This document shows positions 1 through 8,124 of a stretch of DNA of 33,660 nt, piece by piece. Each line of letters begins with the position of its first letter. Position 1 is the stretch's first letter. Position numbers and translations under genes: made by a program. Origin of the DNA: Gammaproteobacteria bacterium (GTDB taxonomy: Bacteria; Pseudomonadota; Gammaproteobacteria; Legionellales; Legionellaceae); contig JAUIBC010000009.1 of the NCBI GenBank assembly GCA_030427555.1, forward strand, positions 1 through 33,660, read 5' to 3'. Below the pieces are notes generated by a model. The model made no database searches, had not been told where the DNA came from, and saw only the letters and a program-made list of their open reading frames with translations.

Positions 1-1
1 T

Positions 2-119
2 TTCCTGGCGACGATAGCTGTTTGGAACCACCTGATCCCATTCCGAACTCAGAAGTGAAACAAATCTGCGCCGATGATAGTGTGGGGTTTCTCCATGTGA
101 AAGTAGGTCATCGCCAGGG
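2..119 (+). rRNA. rrf: 5S ribosomal RNA
   Basis: The sequence follows the gammaproteobacterial 5S pattern. The terminal helix strands CCTGGCGA and TCGCCAGG pair at the two ends, and the conserved CGAACTCAGAAGTGAAAC and GATAGTGTGGGG blocks lie between. It closely resembles Legionella-type 5S as I recall it. The 23S gene expected upstream lies outside the window. A T-run at 125-131 just downstream may be part of the operon's termination signal. Confidence 0.95.
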
Positions 120-354
120 TTTTATTTTTTTGCCCTGAAGTTATTTTTAAATTGCATAAGATGTGTCGCGATTAACTAACGGATTATTAGTATTAACTTG
201 TTAGTTATAATACTTCAAAGGCATATCCCCTAGCACCAAACAAGCTGGTTGTAAATAAGTTAACAAATGTTTTCCAGTTAACATTTAATGTATTAACCTT
301 GTTTTATGACAGCCGCTTGTTATGGTTCTTCTATAAAGTTTTTATTATTTTAAA

Positions 355-825
355 TTAATTAGATAATGCAGTAACTATGTTCAGATAAGAGGCAAATACC
401 AACCAAAGTAAGTATGGGGTTAATAACCATGCTATTATTTCGTGTGTTTTTTTAGCCTCGATGATTAAGAATATATTAAAACAAGTTAAGATAACAAGTA
501 AAAGCGCGCTTGGTATTAACCAGTGCAGCCCAAAAAAAAGTGGTGTCCAAGCCCAGTTCATAAGCATTTGTAATGTGAAAAGTAGAGTAATTTTTTTAGA
601 AGTAACGCTATTAAGATTTAATAAAATCCATGGAATGAATGCAAGAAGAGCATATAATAAGGTCCAAACGATAGAAAAAATAAATCCAGGAGGAGTTAAG
701 GATGATTTATTAAGATGTTCGTACCAAGGGTGAATATTCGTTTTGGTTAGTAAGCCTAGTAAAAAACCAATACTTTCAAAAAGTACAATCCAGAATATTA
801 ATTTAATTATCTTATTATAGTTCAA
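355..825 (-). CDS. tspO: TspO/MBR-family tryptophan-rich membrane protein
   Basis: A small five-helix membrane protein of the TspO/translocator family, which binds porphyrins and related tetrapyrroles. Family landmarks are visible: SLTPPGFIFSIVWTLLY (WxPPxxxFxxVWxxLY type), QMLMNWAWTPLFFG, and the C-terminal PYLLWLVFASYLN. I place the start at a TTG (825-823) because GGAG lies 8 nt upstream at 837-834, giving 156 aa, the usual family length. The longer reading from 876 adds 17 polar residues and lacks a ribosome binding site. It stands alone between the rRNA operon and a divergent kinase gene. The physiological ligand cannot be read from the sequence. Confidence 0.85.
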   Translation of the reverse strand: MNYNKIIKLIFWIVLFESIGFLLGLLTKTNIHPWYEHLNKSSLTPPGFIFSIVWTLLYALLAFIPWILLNLNSVTSKKITLLFTLQMLMNWAWTPLFFGLHWLIPSALLLVILTCFNIFLIIEAKKTHEIIAWLLTPYLLWLVFASYLNIVTALSN

Positions 826-987
826 AATTATTTCTCCAAATTTATTAATCCTTACAGAATTTAAATTAATTAACAAGTTATTTATATTGCTCCAAATATT
901 GCATTTTGAATTTTATTAAATGTTTAAATCATAATATAGGTCTATTTGTATAATTTTCAGAGTTCCCAAATTTATAAACTATGTTAT

Positions 988-993
988 TATAAT
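988..993 (+). promoter_or_regulatory. possible -10 element of kinase gene
   Basis: A perfect TATAAT lies 27 nt upstream of the kinase ATG in a very AT-rich leader. No good -35 hexamer is seen at 16-18 nt, so this is a weak call. No clear Shine-Dalgarno sequence precedes the ATG at 1021. Confidence 0.3.
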
Positions 994-1020
994 TTTTTGT
1001 AATTAATTTTTTATGCTTTT

Positions 1021-2379
1021 ATGATCAAATATATTAATCCATCTAACATAACAAATAATAATAACAAAGATATAATAATATATATTCTAAATTCAAATAG
1101 AGATAAACTTGGCTGGGGACGTTACAACCTTATTAATATTATTGGCGAGCAAAACGTATACAGCTTTACAAAAAGCTTATTGATATCAAGGCAATATGAG
1201 AATCGTATTTATATTATAGATACGCAAAAACTAGGTTCAGGTTATAATGGTGAAGTGTATGGTGTTTGTAATATCTTTACCTATACAACAGATAATAACG
1301 GCATGATTTTAGATGTTAAGCCAAACGCCTATACAGACTCACTGTTATTAGTCAAACAAATCAGGCGCAAAACTAACTTTAATGATTTTGAAAGTGCAGT
1401 TAATAATGAGTATTGTCAAACTAGAATTATTGATCACTTAAGTCCTGAAGAACCTATCTTTTTAGATGAAGATTATGCTTATATAGTAATGAAAAAAGTA
1501 CCTGGTATTGAATTGTTCGAGTTATTTAAAATAACATATGAAAATAATTATAAGGATATATCGGTAAAGTTTTTAATTGCTGTAACAATAGCGATCCTAA
1601 AAACTATTAAAAGCCAAATATTAAAATACAATATTGCTCATTTAGACATAAAACCAGAAAATATGTTGATAAGCTATAATAAACAATTATTAGACTCATA
1701 TGAGATAAATGTTGAAATTATAACAGAATTACTGATTATTAATTTTGTAGATTACGCGTTAGCTTCACCTTTGGGTACCAAAATATCTAAGTTTAATGGT
1801 ACTCCTGGATTCATTGCTCCAGAAAGATTAATGTCGTCAATAATATCCACAGAAAAGCTAGACTCTTATTCAGCAGGAATGACTCTGTTAATGCTATGGG
1901 GTTTTGACATTTTGAATAAATATAGTAGTGGTTATCATATGAATAAGTTTACCGGCAATAATTACATTTCTAGTTTAACTGTATATAAAACTTATAATCG
2001 TTTTTATAAAAATCACCCAAGTTTTAATTTATTTATTTTATTCGAGATTAGAAATGTAATAAGAAAAATGATATCTAGCAATCAAAATGAACGATCAACT
2101 ATAGATTATGCTTTGGCCAAATTTGAGCAGATAATAGATTTTATTAGATATCTTACCCCTATATTTATGACTAACTATGGATTAAAGCAACCGTCAGGTT
2201 TTGATAAATTTGACGGACAGAATAGGCATCCACATTTACCTTATATACAAAACAATAAAATGAGAGAGAGTGGGTTGAAACCACGTTCTGGTTTATATTC
2301 ATCATTATTTCTATCGAATGGGGCAAATGGCTCTTATAGGGAACATAATGATAATTCTGTTAATTTAGCTCTTACATGA
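1021..2379 (+). CDS. Eukaryote-like Ser/Thr protein kinase, possible effector
   Basis: A 452-aa soluble protein with a full protein-kinase core. The glycine-rich loop LGSGYNGEV is at 71-79 and the probable ATP-anchoring lysine is K112 (LLLVKQI). The catalytic loop HLDIKPEN is at 207-214. The metal-binding Asp is D244 within VDYAL, where DFG is replaced by DYA. GTPGFIAPE is at 260-268. About 65 residues precede the kinase fold and about 80 polar residues follow it, ending without a membrane anchor, PASTA or FHA region. That build, in a Legionellales-like genome, suggests a translocated LegK-like effector rather than a housekeeping PknB-type receptor kinase; this is inference. It is convergent with the glycosyltransferase gene, 21 nt apart. 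No dedicated promoter or SD is obvious. Confidence 0.85.
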   Translation: MIKYINPSNITNNNNKDIIIYILNSNRDKLGWGRYNLINIIGEQNVYSFTKSLLISRQYENRIYIIDTQKLGSGYNGEVYGVCNIFTYTTDNNGMILDVKPNAYTDSLLLVKQIRRKTNFNDFESAVNNEYCQTRIIDHLSPEEPIFLDEDYAYIVMKKVPGIELFELFKITYENNYKDISVKFLIAVTIAILKTIKSQILKYNIAHLDIKPENMLISYNKQLLDSYEINVEIITELLIINFVDYALASPLGTKISKFNGTPGFIAPERLMSSIISTEKLDSYSAGMTLLMLWGFDILNKYSSGYHMNKFTGNNYISSLTVYKTYNRFYKNHPSFNLFILFEIRNVIRKMISSNQNERSTIDYALAKFEQIIDFIRYLTPIFMTNYGLKQPSGFDKFDGQNRHPHLPYIQNNKMRESGLKPRSGLYSSLFLSNGANGSYREHNDNSVNLALT

Positions 2380-2400
2380 TTTATATTAATTATGTCGATG

Positions 2401-3219
2401 TTATTTGTCTTTTTTGTTCAAATTAAACTTCTGTTGATACAAGTAAAACTTTTCTAAATAAAGGTCTGGATGAGTCATGAAATGATCATTTTTATGCAGC
2501 TCATATATTTCTTTTAATGCTCTTTCCCAATGATTTATTTCTGCATTAGCATAAATACCATCTTTCCCGTATCTTTGTTTATATTCATAACTAACATGAG
2601 GAATATACAAAAAACCATCTGGATCTATACAGCTTAGTTGCATTAAAAAGTCTAAATCTTCAATTGGCGAAATGTTTCTCCATTGTATTTTATTTTTTGT
2701 ATAAATGTTCTTTCTATGAAAAAGGCCTGTTCCACCGAGAATTCTCATTTCCCAATCATAAAAATTTTGTATTGTTGGTTCTTTAGGGTAGCATAATCCT
2801 ATTTGCTCGGTTTTTTGAATAAATCCTTGTTTGTTGTATATTTCAATTTTAAAGTTACCGTTAATTAGGGCAAAGCTTTTTTGCTGATATTGTTCGAAAT
2901 ATTCTTTTGCTAGAAATAAATAGTTTGAGAAAATTTTATCATCACTATCAACATAGGTGATAATTTCTCCCGAGGCTTTTTGCAAGCCAAAGTTTCTTGC
3001 AGAAGAAGAACCACCATTTTCCTTATAAAAATAATTTATTCGAGGGTCATTTTGAAATTCTCGTATTACTTTTATAGTCTCATCTGTTGAGCCATCATCT
3101 ATAATAATTAATTCCCAATAAGGCCAGGATTGATGTTGAATACTTTGTATGGTTTCCCATATTATATACCCTCTATTGTAGGCTGGAATAATAATAGAGA
3201 AAAAAGTTTTTTTATTCAT
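2401..3219 (-). CDS. Family 2 glycosyltransferase
   Basis: A GT-A fold enzyme that transfers a sugar from a nucleotide-sugar donor. The N-terminus FFSIIIPAYNRG, the IIDDGSTDET donor-site block (near residue 40), GGSSSARNFGL, and the metal-binding DSDD (near residue 91) are all typical of GT2. SPIEDLDFLMQL near residue 185 supplies the likely catalytic acidic residues. It has no membrane segments and is 272 aa from the ATG at 3219; a GTG two codons upstream (3225) is the alternative, and neither has a strong SD. It is divergent from the pseudopilin gene. No other polysaccharide or LPS genes are nearby, so the acceptor is unknown. Confidence 0.9.
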   Translation of the reverse strand: MNKKTFFSIIIPAYNRGYIIWETIQSIQHQSWPYWELIIIDDGSTDETIKVIREFQNDPRINYFYKENGGSSSARNFGLQKASGEIITYVDSDDKIFSNYLFLAKEYFEQYQQKSFALINGNFKIEIYNKQGFIQKTEQIGLCYPKEPTIQNFYDWEMRILGGTGLFHRKNIYTKNKIQWRNISPIEDLDFLMQLSCIDPDGFLYIPHVSYEYKQRYGKDGIYANAEINHWERALKEIYELHKNDHFMTHPDLYLEKFYLYQQKFNLNKKDK

Positions 3220-3294
3220 TATCACGTATTTTTCTTAATGTTAAATAATACTTTCATTATAGCACGTGTAAAATTTATTAGGGTTGGAGTGATT

Positions 3295-3777
3295 TTGTCA
3301 ATTAGAGGGTTTAGTTTATTTGAAATGCTCATTTGTTTGATGATAATGAGTATTTTTATTATGGGTGGCAGTATATTTGGAGTAAAATATAAATATTATG
3401 AGTTAGAATCTATTGCTAGTGAAATTAGTTCAGCAGTGAGGGCGGCTAAATTTCTTGCAATAATTAGAGGTGAAAAATTAACTTTAAAATGTAGGCAAGT
3501 AAATGATTGCTCACAAGGATTAGTATTATATTCTGAAAATATAGAATCCATGGCGATAGAATCAAAAAAGGAGATAATAAAACAATGGTGTTGGCCACAT
3601 AATATAAATAAAATAATTTGGCATGGATTTAAATCTAATAACGAACTTAATTTTATGCCAGATATTAAACACAATGCTGCAAATGGTAAATTTAATCTTT
3701 TTTATAATGATAAGTTATATATAGCGCTGATTGTAAATAGGTTAGGTAAGGTTCGTATGGTAAAAAGTATGAAATAG
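3295..3777 (+). CDS. Type IV pilin-like pseudopilin (FimT/GspH type)
   Basis: A 160-aa prepilin-like protein. I choose a TTG start at 3295 because GGAG lies at 3286-3289, 5 nt upstream. It gives a five-residue leader MSIRG ending in the required Gly(-1), followed by FSLFEMLICLMIMSIF with Glu at +5. This is the prepilin peptidase/N-methylation signature. The reading can be extended upstream but then gains a poor 19+ residue leader. After the hydrophobic helix the domain resembles GspH/FimT minor pseudopilins (EISSAVRAAKFLAIIRGEKLTLKC), with a Cys pair near CRQVNDC that could form a disulfide. It would act in type IV pilus initiation or a type II secretion pseudopilus. No other pilus genes are in the window. 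Confidence 0.8.
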   Translation: MSIRGFSLFEMLICLMIMSIFIMGGSIFGVKYKYYELESIASEISSAVRAAKFLAIIRGEKLTLKCRQVNDCSQGLVLYSENIESMAIESKKEIIKQWCWPHNINKIIWHGFKSNNELNFMPDIKHNAANGKFNLFYNDKLYIALIVNRLGKVRMVKSMK

Positions 3778-3781
3778 CTTT

Positions 3782-3854
3782 AAAAAAATAACCAAGCCAT
3801 AACAATTAGATATGAGATTTCTTATTTCTACTTCCAAAAGCTTTGGCTAGGTTA
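3782..3854 (-). terminator. candidate long-loop terminator of cold-shock gene
   Basis: Read on the minus strand after the csp stop codon, an 11-bp arm (3854-3844) pairs with 3799-3789 with one mismatch. It is followed directly by seven T (3788-3782). The loop is 44 nt, unusually long, and may itself fold. The pairing plus the U-tract supports a termination role for csp. Confidence 0.4.
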
Positions 3855-3878
3855 ATTTCTTGAATAAGAAGAAACGTA

Positions 3879-4085
3879 TTATACGATTTCAACTTCTTCA
3901 GCTTGTGGGCCTTTTTGGCCTTGACTTGGTTTAAATGTTACAGCAGCACCTTCGGCTAACGTTTTAAACCCACTTCCTAAAATAGCGCTAAAATGAACAA
4001 AGTAATCTTTGCCTTCACTTTCAATAAATCCAAAGCCTTTGCTTTCATTAAACCACTTTACTGTACCACGAATTTTTTCTGACAT
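3879..4085 (-). CDS. CspA-family cold-shock protein
   Basis: A 68-aa single-domain nucleic-acid chaperone. It shows the OB-fold cold-shock domain with [15 protein letters not shown] (RNP1) and YFVHFSAI (RNP2), and the usual C-terminal GPQAEEV. It melts RNA secondary structure in the cytoplasm. The ATG is preceded by AGGA 8 nt upstream and by a good sigma-70 promoter (4114-4141 on this strand). The leader is only about 25 nt, far shorter than the long thermosensing leader of E. coli cspA, so this copy may be constitutive. Which csp paralogue it is cannot be decided here. Confidence 0.95.
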   Translation of the reverse strand: MSEKIRGTVKWFNESKGFGFIESEGKDYFVHFSAILGSGFKTLAEGAAVTFKPSQGQKGPQAEEVEIV

Positions 4086-4113
4086 TGTTGTATTCCTAAT
4101 TAACTGGAGTCCT

Positions 4114-4141
4114 ATTCTATCATTTTCCGTTTAGTATGCAA
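4114..4141 (-). promoter_or_regulatory. sigma-70 promoter of csp gene
   Basis: On the minus strand, TTGCAT (-35, 4141-4136) and TAGAAT (-10, 4119-4114) are separated by 16 nt, upstream of the cold-shock ATG at 4085. Confidence 0.6.
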
Positions 4142-4160
4142 ACATTTAGAAATATTTAAA

Positions 4161-4190
4161 CTTGATTTTTTATAAAATAATCCCCATTTA
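4161..4190 (+). promoter_or_regulatory. sigma-32 (heat-shock) promoter of grpE
   Basis: CTTGATT (4161-4167), 14 nt, then CCCCATTT (4182-4189). This fits the RpoH consensus CTTGAAA-N11-16-CCCCATnT with one mismatch in the -35 element. The grpE start is about 53 nt further on. Confidence 0.8.
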
Positions 4191-4242
4191 AGGATTTAAG
4201 TTTGTTTTTGAACTAAATTTACTGTTTTTGGGAGATAATTAG

Positions 4243-4839
4243 GTGAGTAAAAAAGTAAAAAAAGATTGGAAAAAATTTAAAGAAGAGAACATGCAGAAAG
4301 ATGAATTTAATGATGATGAAATAATTGATGAGCTATTAGAAGAGGAAAGCACAGAGGTTTTAGGTCTTGAGCACCCTGATTATATAGAACTTGAAGAAAA
4401 ACTCACATTAACTGAAAAAAAAATGCATGAGAATTGGGAAAAAGCGACTAGAGCAATGGCCGAATTAGAAAATGTTAGAAGGCGTGCTGAGAAAGATGTT
4501 GCTAATGCCCATAAGTTTGGTGTTGAAAAGTTTGTTGATAATTTACTTCCAGTTCTTGATAGTCTTGAGCAGGCGATTCAATTAGCTGATAAAGAAAATA
4601 ACTCTAGTATGCATGAAGGGTTGGATTTAACTATAAAGCTTTTTCTGGATGCGCTTGGCAAACAAGGTGTTGAGCAAATAAATCCTTTAGGAGAAGTATT
4701 CAATCCAGAATTACATGAAGCTATGTCAATGCAAGAAATGCCAGATGCAAAACCGAATACTGTAATTGTAGTTTTTCAAAAAGGTTACAAGTTGCATGAT
4801 AGAGTTATCCGAGCAGCAAGGGTGGTTGTTGCTAAATAA
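4243..4839 (+). CDS. grpE: GrpE, nucleotide exchange factor for DnaK
   Basis: A 198-aa co-chaperone that releases ADP from DnaK and so resets the chaperone cycle. An acidic, charged N-terminal region (about 1-50) leads into a long coiled coil (about 50-100, EKLTLTEKKMHENWEKATRAMAELENVRRRAEKD). The C-terminal beta domain follows with FVDNLLPVLDSLEQAI, GVEQINPLGEVFNPELHEAMS and GYKLHDRVIRAARVVV, all family hallmarks. The start is GTG at 4243 with GGAG 8 nt upstream (4231-4234). It lies 79 nt upstream of dnaK, and each has its own heat-shock promoter. Confidence 0.97.
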   Translation: MSKKVKKDWKKFKEENMQKDEFNDDEIIDELLEEESTEVLGLEHPDYIELEEKLTLTEKKMHENWEKATRAMAELENVRRRAEKDVANAHKFGVEKFVDNLLPVLDSLEQAIQLADKENNSSMHEGLDLTIKLFLDALGKQGVEQINPLGEVFNPELHEAMSMQEMPDAKPNTVIVVFQKGYKLHDRVIRAARVVVAK

Positions 4840-4852
4840 AACGAGAAATTTA

Positions 4853-4880
4853 CTTGAAATTTAAAAATTAACCCCCATAT
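4853..4880 (+). promoter_or_regulatory. sigma-32 (heat-shock) promoter of dnaK
   Basis: CTTGAAA (4853-4859), a 13-nt spacer, then CCCCATAT (4873-4880). This is essentially a perfect RpoH promoter, lying between grpE and dnaK with its start point about 30 nt before the dnaK start. Confidence 0.9.
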
Positions 4881-4918
4881 AAAATTTATAAACATATTAA
4901 TTTTGGAGATTAGTGAAA

Positions 4919-6856
4919 ATGGCAGCTATTATCGGAATTGACCTAGGAACCACAAACTCATGTGTGGCAGTTATGGAAGGCGGTAAACCGCGTGTTATAG
5001 AAAATAATGAAGGGCAACGCACTACACCTTCTATTGTGGCTTTTACCAACGATAATGAAGTTTTAGTAGGACAATCAGCAAAGCGTCAAGCGGTTACCAA
5101 CCCTGATAACACTTTGTATGCAATTAAACGATTAATAGGTCGCAAATTTGACGATGAAATTGTTAAAAAAGATATTAAAATGGTCCCATATAAAATTGTT
5201 AAGGCTGACAATGGTGATGCATGGGTGCAAGTAAAGAAAGACAAAAAGGCTCCGCCACAAATTTCAGCTGAAGTTTTAAGAAAGATGAAAAAGACAGCTG
5301 AAGATTATTTGGGTGTAGAAGTAAAAGAAGCGGTAATTACTGTGCCTGCATATTTCAACGATTCTCAACGTCAAGCTACGAAAGATGCTGGTAAGATAGC
5401 AGGTCTTGATGTTAAACGAATTATTAATGAGCCTACTGCAGCAGCTCTTGCTTATGGTATGGATAAAAAGCGTGGTGATTCAGTTGTTGCTGTATTTGAC
5501 TTAGGTGGTGGTACTTTTGATATATCAATTATTGAAATTGCTGAAGTTGATGGCGAGCATCAATTTGAAGTATTAGCGACTAATGGTGATACATTCCTAG
5601 GTGGTGAAGACTTTGACTTGGCTTTAATTGAGTATTTAGTTACAGAGTTTAAAAAGGATTCTGGTATAGATTTACATAGCGATCCATTGGCGTTACAGCG
5701 TCTAAAAGAAGCAGCAGAAAAAGCGAAAATAGAATTGTCTTCTTCGCAGCAAACTGATGTTAATTTGCCATACATTACAGCTGATAGTTCTGGACCAAAA
5801 CATTTAAACATCAAATTAACTAGAGCAAAACTTGAGTCACTAGTTGAAAAATTAGTTGAAAGAACTATTCCTCCTTTGAAAACAGCGCTAAAAGATGCTG
5901 GATTAACTGTTGCTAAGGTTGATGAAGTAATTATGGTTGGTGGTCAAACGCGTATGCCACTTGTTCAACAAAAAGTTGCTGAGTTTTTTGGAAAAGAGCC
6001 AAGAAAAGATGTTAATCCTGATGAGGCGGTTGCAATCGGTGCGGCTATTCAAGCGGCAGTATTGTCTGGTGATGTTAAAGATATTTTATTATTAGACGTT
6101 ACTCCTTTATCTCTAGGAATAGAGACTTTGGGAGGGGTAATGACCAAGCTTATTGATAAAAATACTACTATCCCAACTAAAGCCAATCAAGTTTTCTCTA
6201 CTGCTGATGATAGCCAAACGGCAGTTACTGTGCATGTATTGCAAGGTGAGCGTGAGCAAGCTTCGGCTAATAAATCTTTGGGTAGATTTGATTTAACAGA
6301 TATTCCTCCTGCACCACGTGGTGTTCCACAGATTGAAGTAACTTTTGATATCGATGCGAATGGTATTTTAAATGTATCGGCTAAGGATAAAGCTACAGGT
6401 AAAGCGCAATCTATCGTTATTAAGGCTTCTAGTGGTTTAAGTGATGAAGAAGTTGAAGGTATGATTCAAGATGCGCAAGCACATGCTGATGAAGATAAGA
6501 AATTTAAAGAATTAGTCGATGTGCGTAATCAGGCTGATAGTTTAATTCATAGTACTGAAAAGTCATTGAAAGATTTAGGTGAAGAAGTAGAAGAGTCTGA
6601 AAAAACAGCTATTGAAACAGCTATTACTGAACTTAAAGAGGCATTGAAAGGTAGTGATAAAGCTGAGATAGAAGCTAAAGTATCTGCTTTAACTACATCT
6701 TCGGCGAAAATGGCTGAGAAAGTTTATGCTAAAAAAGCTGAACAAGACAAGCAAGCGTCTACTGAGCAAAATGCTGATAAAGGCGAAAAGTCTTCTAAAG
6801 ATGATTCTGGTGTCGTCGACGCTGAATTTGAAGAAGTAGAAGATGATAAGAAATAA
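4919..6856 (+). CDS. dnaK: DnaK, Hsp70 chaperone
   Basis: A 645-aa ATP-driven cytoplasmic chaperone for nascent and stress-denatured proteins. The nucleotide-binding domain starts [19 protein letters not shown] and carries [45 protein letters not shown] and VGGQTRMP. The linker [19 protein letters not shown] leads to the substrate-binding domain and a lid ending in the acidic tail [14 protein letters not shown] prefer ATG 4919 (MAAIIGID, matching the family MxKIIGID start) over the in-frame GTG at 4913; GGAG at 4905-4908 could serve either. Its own sigma-32 promoter lies upstream, and a strong hairpin separates it from dnaJ. Confidence 0.97.
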   Translation: MAAIIGIDLGTTNSCVAVMEGGKPRVIENNEGQRTTPSIVAFTNDNEVLVGQSAKRQAVTNPDNTLYAIKRLIGRKFDDEIVKKDIKMVPYKIVKADNGDAWVQVKKDKKAPPQISAEVLRKMKKTAEDYLGVEVKEAVITVPAYFNDSQRQATKDAGKIAGLDVKRIINEPTAAALAYGMDKKRGDSVVAVFDLGGGTFDISIIEIAEVDGEHQFEVLATNGDTFLGGEDFDLALIEYLVTEFKKDSGIDLHSDPLALQRLKEAAEKAKIELSSSQQTDVNLPYITADSSGPKHLNIKLTRAKLESLVEKLVERTIPPLKTALKDAGLTVAKVDEVIMVGGQTRMPLVQQKVAEFFGKEPRKDVNPDEAVAIGAAIQAAVLSGDVKDILLLDVTPLSLGIETLGGVMTKLIDKNTTIPTKANQVFSTADDSQTAVTVHVLQGEREQASANKSLGRFDLTDIPPAPRGVPQIEVTFDIDANGILNVSAKDKATGKAQSIVIKASSGLSDEEVEGMIQDAQAHADEDKKFKELVDVRNQADSLIHSTEKSLKDLGEEVEESEKTAIETAITELKEALKGSDKAEIEAKVSALTTSSAKMAEKVYAKKAEQDKQASTEQNADKGEKSSKDDSGVVDAEFEEVEDDKK

Positions 6857-6896
6857 TTAATAGATCTTCTGTTTGACTAAAATAGTGGCAGTGCCA

Positions 6897-6923
6897 AAAC
6901 AGGCTCTAAGGAAGAGCCTGTTT
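6897..6923 (+). terminator. hairpin terminator/attenuator between dnaK and dnaJ
   Basis: A perfect 11-bp stem (6897-6907 with 6913-6923) around the five-base loop AAGGA, followed by AATTT. It lies 40 nt after the dnaK stop and 21 nt before dnaJ. With no separate dnaJ promoter evident, it probably lets a fraction of transcripts through, setting DnaK above DnaJ. Confidence 0.75.
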
Positions 6924-6944
6924 AATTTAGAATGTGAGTATTAA

Positions 6945-8087
6945 ATGCACCAACAAGATTATTATGAAGTTTTAGGTTTACAGCGCGGCGTTGGCGATGA
7001 TGAAATTAAGAAAGCTTATCGGAAGCTTGCTATGAAATATCATCCTGATCGTAACGCTGGTGATATTGAGGCTGAAGAGAAGTTTAAAGAAGTCCAAAAA
7101 GCCTATGCCATACTTTCAGATAAAGAGAAGCGCGCGGCGTATGATCAATTTGGTCATGCAGGAGTTGATGGCGGTTTTGGTGGAGGTCATGGTGGGTTTG
7201 GTGGCTTTGGAGGTTTTGGCGATGTTTTTGGGGATATTTTTGAAAATATATTCTCTCAAGGACAAGGTCATGGTCAGACTAGAACACGTGCGCAACGTGG
7301 CGCTGATTTGCAATATAATTTGCAGTTAACTTTAGAAGAGGCTGCACTTGGAAAACAGGTGGAAATTTCTGTTCCAAGGCATGCATCTTGTACTAAATGC
7401 GATGGAACTGGAGCAAAGAAAGGTAGTAAGCCAATAAATTGTGAAACTTGTAATGGTGTTGGCCAAGTTCGTATTCAACAAGGCTTTTTCTCAATTCAGC
7501 AAACTTGTCCGACTTGTAACGGTGTTGGTAATACCATAAGTGACCCATGTACTGCTTGCCGAGGAGATGGGCGAGTACGTGAGAACAAAAAGCTTACAGT
7601 AAAAATACCTCCAGGTGTTGATAATGGTGATAGAGTAAGGTTAAGTGGTGAAGGTGAGGCTGGTGCTTTTGGTGGTCCAGCAGGAGATTTATTTGTCCAA
7701 GTTTCTATTAAGCCGCATGCTATTTTTACACGACAAGATAATAATTTATTGTGTGAGGTGCCGGTTAGTTTTGTAGTTGCAGCACTTGGTGGTTCTGTCG
7801 AGGTACCTACTCTTGAAGGTCGAGTGACCTTAAAGATACCTGCTGAGACGCAAACTGGTAAGTCATTTCGTATGCGTGGCAAGGGTATAAAGTCGGTGCG
7901 TAGTCATGCTAAAGGTGATTTGTTGTGTAAAATTTTAGTTGAAACCCCTGTGAATTTACAGAAAGAGCAAAAAGAAATTTTGGAAAAATTCCAAGATTCT
8001 TTAACTAGTAGCAAAAATTCTCATTCGCCAAAAAGCAAGTCTTGGTTTGATGGGGTGAAGAAATTTTTTGAAGATATGAAGTTTTAA
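6945..8087 (+). CDS. dnaJ: DnaJ, Hsp40 co-chaperone
   Basis: A 380-aa type I J-protein that delivers substrates to DnaK and stimulates its ATPase. The J domain (1-70) has HPD at 33-35. A Gly/Phe-rich linker follows (about 72-105). The zinc region has four CxxCxGxG-type repeats with cysteines at 149/152, 166/169, 188/191 and 202/205. The C-terminal substrate-binding domains include [21 protein letters not shown]. The only weak feature is the initiation site, with a poor SD (GTGAG) before the ATG. It is third in the grpE-dnaK-dnaJ heat-shock cluster, after the hairpin. Confidence 0.97.
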   Translation: MHQQDYYEVLGLQRGVGDDEIKKAYRKLAMKYHPDRNAGDIEAEEKFKEVQKAYAILSDKEKRAAYDQFGHAGVDGGFGGGHGGFGGFGGFGDVFGDIFENIFSQGQGHGQTRTRAQRGADLQYNLQLTLEEAALGKQVEISVPRHASCTKCDGTGAKKGSKPINCETCNGVGQVRIQQGFFSIQQTCPTCNGVGNTISDPCTACRGDGRVRENKKLTVKIPPGVDNGDRVRLSGEGEAGAFGGPAGDLFVQVSIKPHAIFTRQDNNLLCEVPVSFVVAALGGSVEVPTLEGRVTLKIPAETQTGKSFRMRGKGIKSVRSHAKGDLLCKILVETPVNLQKEQKEILEKFQDSLTSSKNSHSPKSKSWFDGVKKFFEDMKF

Positions 8088-8095
8088 GGTACAAT
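8068..8095 (+). promoter_or_regulatory. candidate sigma-70 promoter of carA-metK-ahcY
   Basis: TTGAAG (8068-8073), a 16-nt spacer, then TACAAT (8090-8095). It spans the end of dnaJ and lies 30 nt before the carA ATG. It would uncouple the metabolic genes from the heat-shock cluster. Confidence 0.45.
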
Positions 8096-8124
8096 ATGGC
8101 TTTTGCATCCAGATGGAGAATTAA

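Noticed and set aside
189-286. Weak AT-rich hairpins after 5S (189-214 and 265-286)
   Set aside because: Both have only 7-bp AT-rich stems, which are expected often by chance in DNA of this composition; no RNA gene could be supported.
461-733. Plus-strand 90-aa open frame
   Set aside because: It is antisense to the TspO gene, which has clear family motifs and an SD; its translation looks like no protein family.
7496-7882. Minus-strand 128-aa open frame inside dnaJ
   Set aside because: It is a shadow of the conserved dnaJ coding frame, with no SD and a low-complexity Ser/Thr/Pro composition.
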